From JAQSWP01 sp050185515 (GTDB lineage Bacteria > Pseudomonadota > Alphaproteobacteria > Reyranellales > JAQSWP01), in the NCBI GenBank assembly GCA_050185515.1, contig JBFWZG010000143.1:1-8244 (forward strand): DNA of 8,244 bases, in the 5' to 3' direction. How positions within the stretch are numbered: position 1 is the first letter of the stretch; the number at the start of each line of letters is the position of its first letter. Of this stretch, positions 6,481-8,244 are shown in pieces. The translations under genes and the position numbers were made by a program. Under the pieces are notes generated by a model. It had not been told where the DNA came from, ran no database searches, and worked only from the letters and a program-made list of their open reading frames with translations.

Positions 6481-6486
6481 AGGAGG
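6481..6486 (+). promoter_or_regulatory. Shine-Dalgarno of the FYDLN-domain gene
   Basis: A perfect AGGAGG 6 nt before GTG at 6493. It decides this start over the upstream in-frame GTG at 6448. Confidence 0.85.
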
Positions 6487-6492
6487 CTCGAC

Positions 6493-6837
6493 GTGTCGAA
6501 GCCGGAATGGGGCGTCAAGCGCACCTGCCAGAGCTGTGCTGTTCGCTTCTACGATCTCAAGCGCACGCCCATCGTGTGCCCGAAATGCGGCCACAAGCAC
6601 GATGTGGAGGATTTCGTCAAAACCCGCCGCACCCGGGGCGGCGCCGCCAAGGCTCCGCCGCCGCCGCCGAAGAAGGTGGTCGAGAAGGTGGTGCCCGAAC
6701 TCGACGCCATCGAGGATGTCGCGCCCGACGACGAATCCGACGACGATATCATCGAGGATACGTCGGACCTGGGCGAGGACGGCGACGATATCCCGGACGT
6801 CATCGAGACCGATACGGACGAGGAACCGAACACCTGA
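6493..6837 (+). CDS. TIGR02300 family protein (FYDLN acid domain)
   Basis: A 114-residue protein. The N-terminal third is a zinc-ribbon-like module: TCQSC (11-15) and CPKC (29-32) give two CxxC pairs, with FYDL (19-22) between them. This is the hallmark of the alphaproteobacterial 'FYDLN acid' family; here the asparagine of FYDLN is lysine (FYDLK). Residues 44-62 are basic and proline-rich (PPPPPKK), and 68-114 are strongly acidic with many Asp/Glu and no basic residue. The function is not known; the zinc ribbon plus acidic tail suggests a nucleic-acid- or protein-binding role (inference). The GTG start is supported by AGGAGG. It diverges from aroA and is followed by tRNA-Ala, a neighbourhood I recall as recurrent in alphaproteobacteria. 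No membrane segment or signal peptide is visible. Confidence 0.9.
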   Translation: MSKPEWGVKRTCQSCAVRFYDLKRTPIVCPKCGHKHDVEDFVKTRRTRGGAAKAPPPPPKKVVEKVVPELDAIEDVAPDDESDDDIIEDTSDLGEDGDDIPDVIETDTDEEPNT

Positions 6838-6848
6838 GGCGAGGTATC

Positions 6849-6889
6849 GGGCGGCCCGACAAACCCCTTGCGTCGGGCTTGGGCTGCCC
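6849..6889 (+). terminator. Possible terminator after the FYDLN-domain gene
   Basis: Starting 12 nt after the stop codon, GCCCGAC (6854-6860) pairs with GTCGGGC (6872-6878) across an 11-nt loop. An outer GGGC/GCCC pair (6849-6852 / 6886-6889) is possible with a bulge. Only TTACTTT follows, so termination would be weak. No clear separate tRNA promoter is visible in 6838-6943. Confidence 0.3.
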
Positions 6890-6943
6890 TTACTTTCCGC
6901 GCGTTCCGACCGGCCGATCGCCGGCGGGCGACCCAGAATTCAC

Positions 6944-7019
<76 letters not shown>

Positions 7020-7028
7020 AACAAAACA

Positions 7029-7064
7029 AGGGCTTAGCCGGAGACGGCTAGGCCCTTTGTTTTT
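7029..7064 (+). terminator. Intrinsic terminator of tRNA-Ala, probably bidirectional
   Basis: A 12-bp stem (AGGGCTTAGCCG with CGGCTAGGCCCT, one G-U pair) is closed by a GAGA tetraloop and followed by TTGTTTTT. Read on the minus strand, the same stem is followed by TGTTTTGTTTGG, so it can also stop the converging ATP-grasp transcript, whose stop codon is at 7082-7084. Confidence 0.9.
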
Positions 7065-7081
7065 GCGGGCAAGCACCGCGG

Positions 7082-8244
7082 TCAGGCAGGATCTTCAGAC
7101 GCCCGAGGACTGCACCCATTCGGAGTCTTCAGGCTGCGAAACACCTGACGGCATTCCTCGTGGAACCGGCCGATGTCGTCAAGCACGACCTTTGAGACGT
7201 GCGGCGAGCGGACGTCGGACGCCGCAGCTCCCGACGTCATGTCCAGGGCGTGAGGTGCGAATGCCAGGTCCGCTACGTCGATGGAGGAGGACAGATCGGG
7301 CATTTCGCCGGCATCGATGCAAACGAGCAGCGCATCCGTCAGGCGGTCCGACAATGCAATATCAATGGCCGGGCCCAAAGTTTCGCAGGCTTTGCTTATC
7401 CGTCTGCCGTTCTGGAAAACCACATTGGATCTGACGGAGGTCAGCGTGATCTCCATGGATATCGCCATGGCAATCAGGGGAGCGTGCGACGAGTCGATCT
7501 CCGCCTCCGAGCCGAAGAAGAGTATTAGCGGAACCCGCAGATTGCGTTTGTCGTGTCCGGCCAGATAGTGGAGAAGCCGCGGCGGATCCTCGGGCAATAT
7601 CATGCCCGGAGTCGGGTTAACGTCGCATATCGCCGTTCTGCTCTCGAGCCAGGACACCGATATATCGGGACAGATGAAATCGACACCCGCGATGTCCAGG
7701 CCGAGGACTGAAGCGGCCTTTTCGGCCAACTTCAGATTGTCGGGATGCGCGCGGTCGGTGACTATCCTGCCCGTCCCGCCCGTCGATATATTGGCGTTCG
7801 TCCTCAGAAGCACAGTGCGCCCCTTCTCGGGAACGGCGCCAAGTGACAGGTCCTGCTTAAGGAGCAGCTTTATCACGGCAGGATCGTCTTTCTTCACGAA
7901 ACCGTATTCCCTGACGTCGATCGCGTTGAGTCTTTCGACCGCCGCCCGGTCGATCAGTTCCCCCACCGTATGAATTCCGTCGCCGGTAACTTGCGCCGCC
8001 AGCCTTTCGTAAGCCCTTATCGCCTTGCCATTGATGACCGTTATGCGGTGGTCGAATCCGTCGATGTGTTCTTCCACCAGGACGTTGCCGTAGCGACGCG
8101 CTGCCGCAAAGGCCAGAGCCAGGTCCTCCCGGTTGTCGATGCCGGTTTCCACCGCCGTTCCATAATCAGTGTTCTGCGGCTTGACCACGACCGGAAAGCC
8201 AAGCTCATCGGCTGCGCTCAAGGCAGCCTCAACGGTGTTCACCG
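7082..8244 (-). CDS. Cyanophycin-synthetase-like ATP-grasp protein with degenerate Mur-ligase-like C-terminus (5' end outside window)
   Basis: The frame is open to the right edge; about 386 C-terminal residues are visible. GFPVVVKPQNTDYGTAV (15-31), VEEHIDGFDHRITVINGKA (56-74), VTGDGIHTV (85-93), LRTNANISTGGTG (146-158), LGLDIAGVDFICPDIS (180-195) and ICDVNPTPGM (205-214) are the ATP-grasp motifs of cyanophycin synthetase (CphA) in the right order. ATP-grasp enzymes form acyl-phosphates and ligate an amine. The glycine loop is altered (CphA KPLDGNHGRGV becomes KPQNTDYGTAV, closer to bifunctional glutathione synthetases), and the metal-site Glu of E-x-N is Asp. Residues 237-337 align by eye with the start of the CphA Mur-ligase domain, but GTNGKT(T) reads GSEAEID (244-250) and the protein stops after residue 386, so this part cannot bind ATP in the Mur way. 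GC is clearly lower than in the other genes. The codon at 8242 is GTG but is probably internal. The substrate is unknown; a peptide or amino-acid ligase role is inference. Confidence 0.75.
   Translation of the reverse strand, partial: VNTVEAALSAADELGFPVVVKPQNTDYGTAVETGIDNREDLALAFAAARRYGNVLVEEHIDGFDHRITVINGKAIRAYERLAAQVTGDGIHTVGELIDRAAVERLNAIDVREYGFVKKDDPAVIKLLLKQDLSLGAVPEKGRTVLLRTNANISTGGTGRIVTDRAHPDNLKLAEKAASVLGLDIAGVDFICPDISVSWLESRTAICDVNPTPGMILPEDPPRLLHYLAGHDKRNLRVPLILFFGSEAEIDSSHAPLIAMAISMEITLTSVRSNVVFQNGRRISKACETLGPAIDIALSDRLTDALLVCIDAGEMPDLSSSIDVADLAFAPHALDMTSGAAASDVRSPHVSKVVLDDIGRFHEECRQVFRSLKTPNGCSPRASEDPA

Noticed and set aside
6448..6492. GTG at 6448 as the start of the FYDLN-domain gene
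   Set aside because: The GTG at 6493 has a perfect AGGAGG at 6 nt and gives the family N-terminus MSKPEWGVKR.

Overview
The window reads as chromosomal DNA of a GC-rich alphaproteobacterium, most likely near the Rhodospirillales/Rhizobiales (inference). The support is the gene order aroA-cmk-rpsA-ihfB-lapA on the minus strand, a class II (CP4-like) EPSP synthase, and a divergent FYDLN-acid-domain gene (TIGR02300 type) followed by a tRNA-Ala. It is a draft assembly: 100 Ns at 2795-2894 interrupt rpsA.

Layout. 1-864 (plus strand): the 3' end of a proline-rich hypothetical gene, then a small DUF4304-like gene of lower GC. 913-6298 (minus strand): one long housekeeping block, read in transcription order as aroA (6298-4967), cmk (4961-4314), rpsA (from 4152, broken by the gap), ihfB (2667-2329), lapA (2206-1868) and an ornithine cyclodeaminase/mu-crystallin family gene (1860-913). 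6299-6492 is a divergent intergenic region. 6493-7064 (plus strand): the zinc-ribbon/acidic-tail FYDLN gene, tRNA-Ala(GGC) and a strong hairpin terminator that looks bidirectional. 7082-8244 (minus strand): the 3' part of a gene of clearly lower GC. It encodes a cyanophycin-synthetase-like ATP-grasp ligase followed by what looks like a shortened, P-loop-less remnant of a Mur-ligase domain.

How the genes work together. The central block joins chorismate supply (AroA), pyrimidine nucleotide supply (Cmk), translation initiation (ribosomal protein S1), nucleoid architecture (IHF beta) and an envelope protein (LapA domain). This is a conserved housekeeping cluster rather than one pathway. AroA and Cmk are 5 nt apart and LapA and the cyclodeaminase-like gene 7 nt apart, so those pairs are probably co-transcribed. 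Longer spacers before rpsA (161 nt), ihfB and lapA leave room for internal promoters.

The most unusual item is the right-hand ATP-grasp gene. Its C-terminal 150 residues or so line up by eye with the start of the CphA Mur-ligase domain, but the nucleotide-binding GTNGKT(T) is replaced by GSEAEID and the chain ends early. It sits directly beyond a tRNA and has different base composition, so it may mark the edge of an accessory region outside the window. All family assignments are from motif reading by eye, with no database search.
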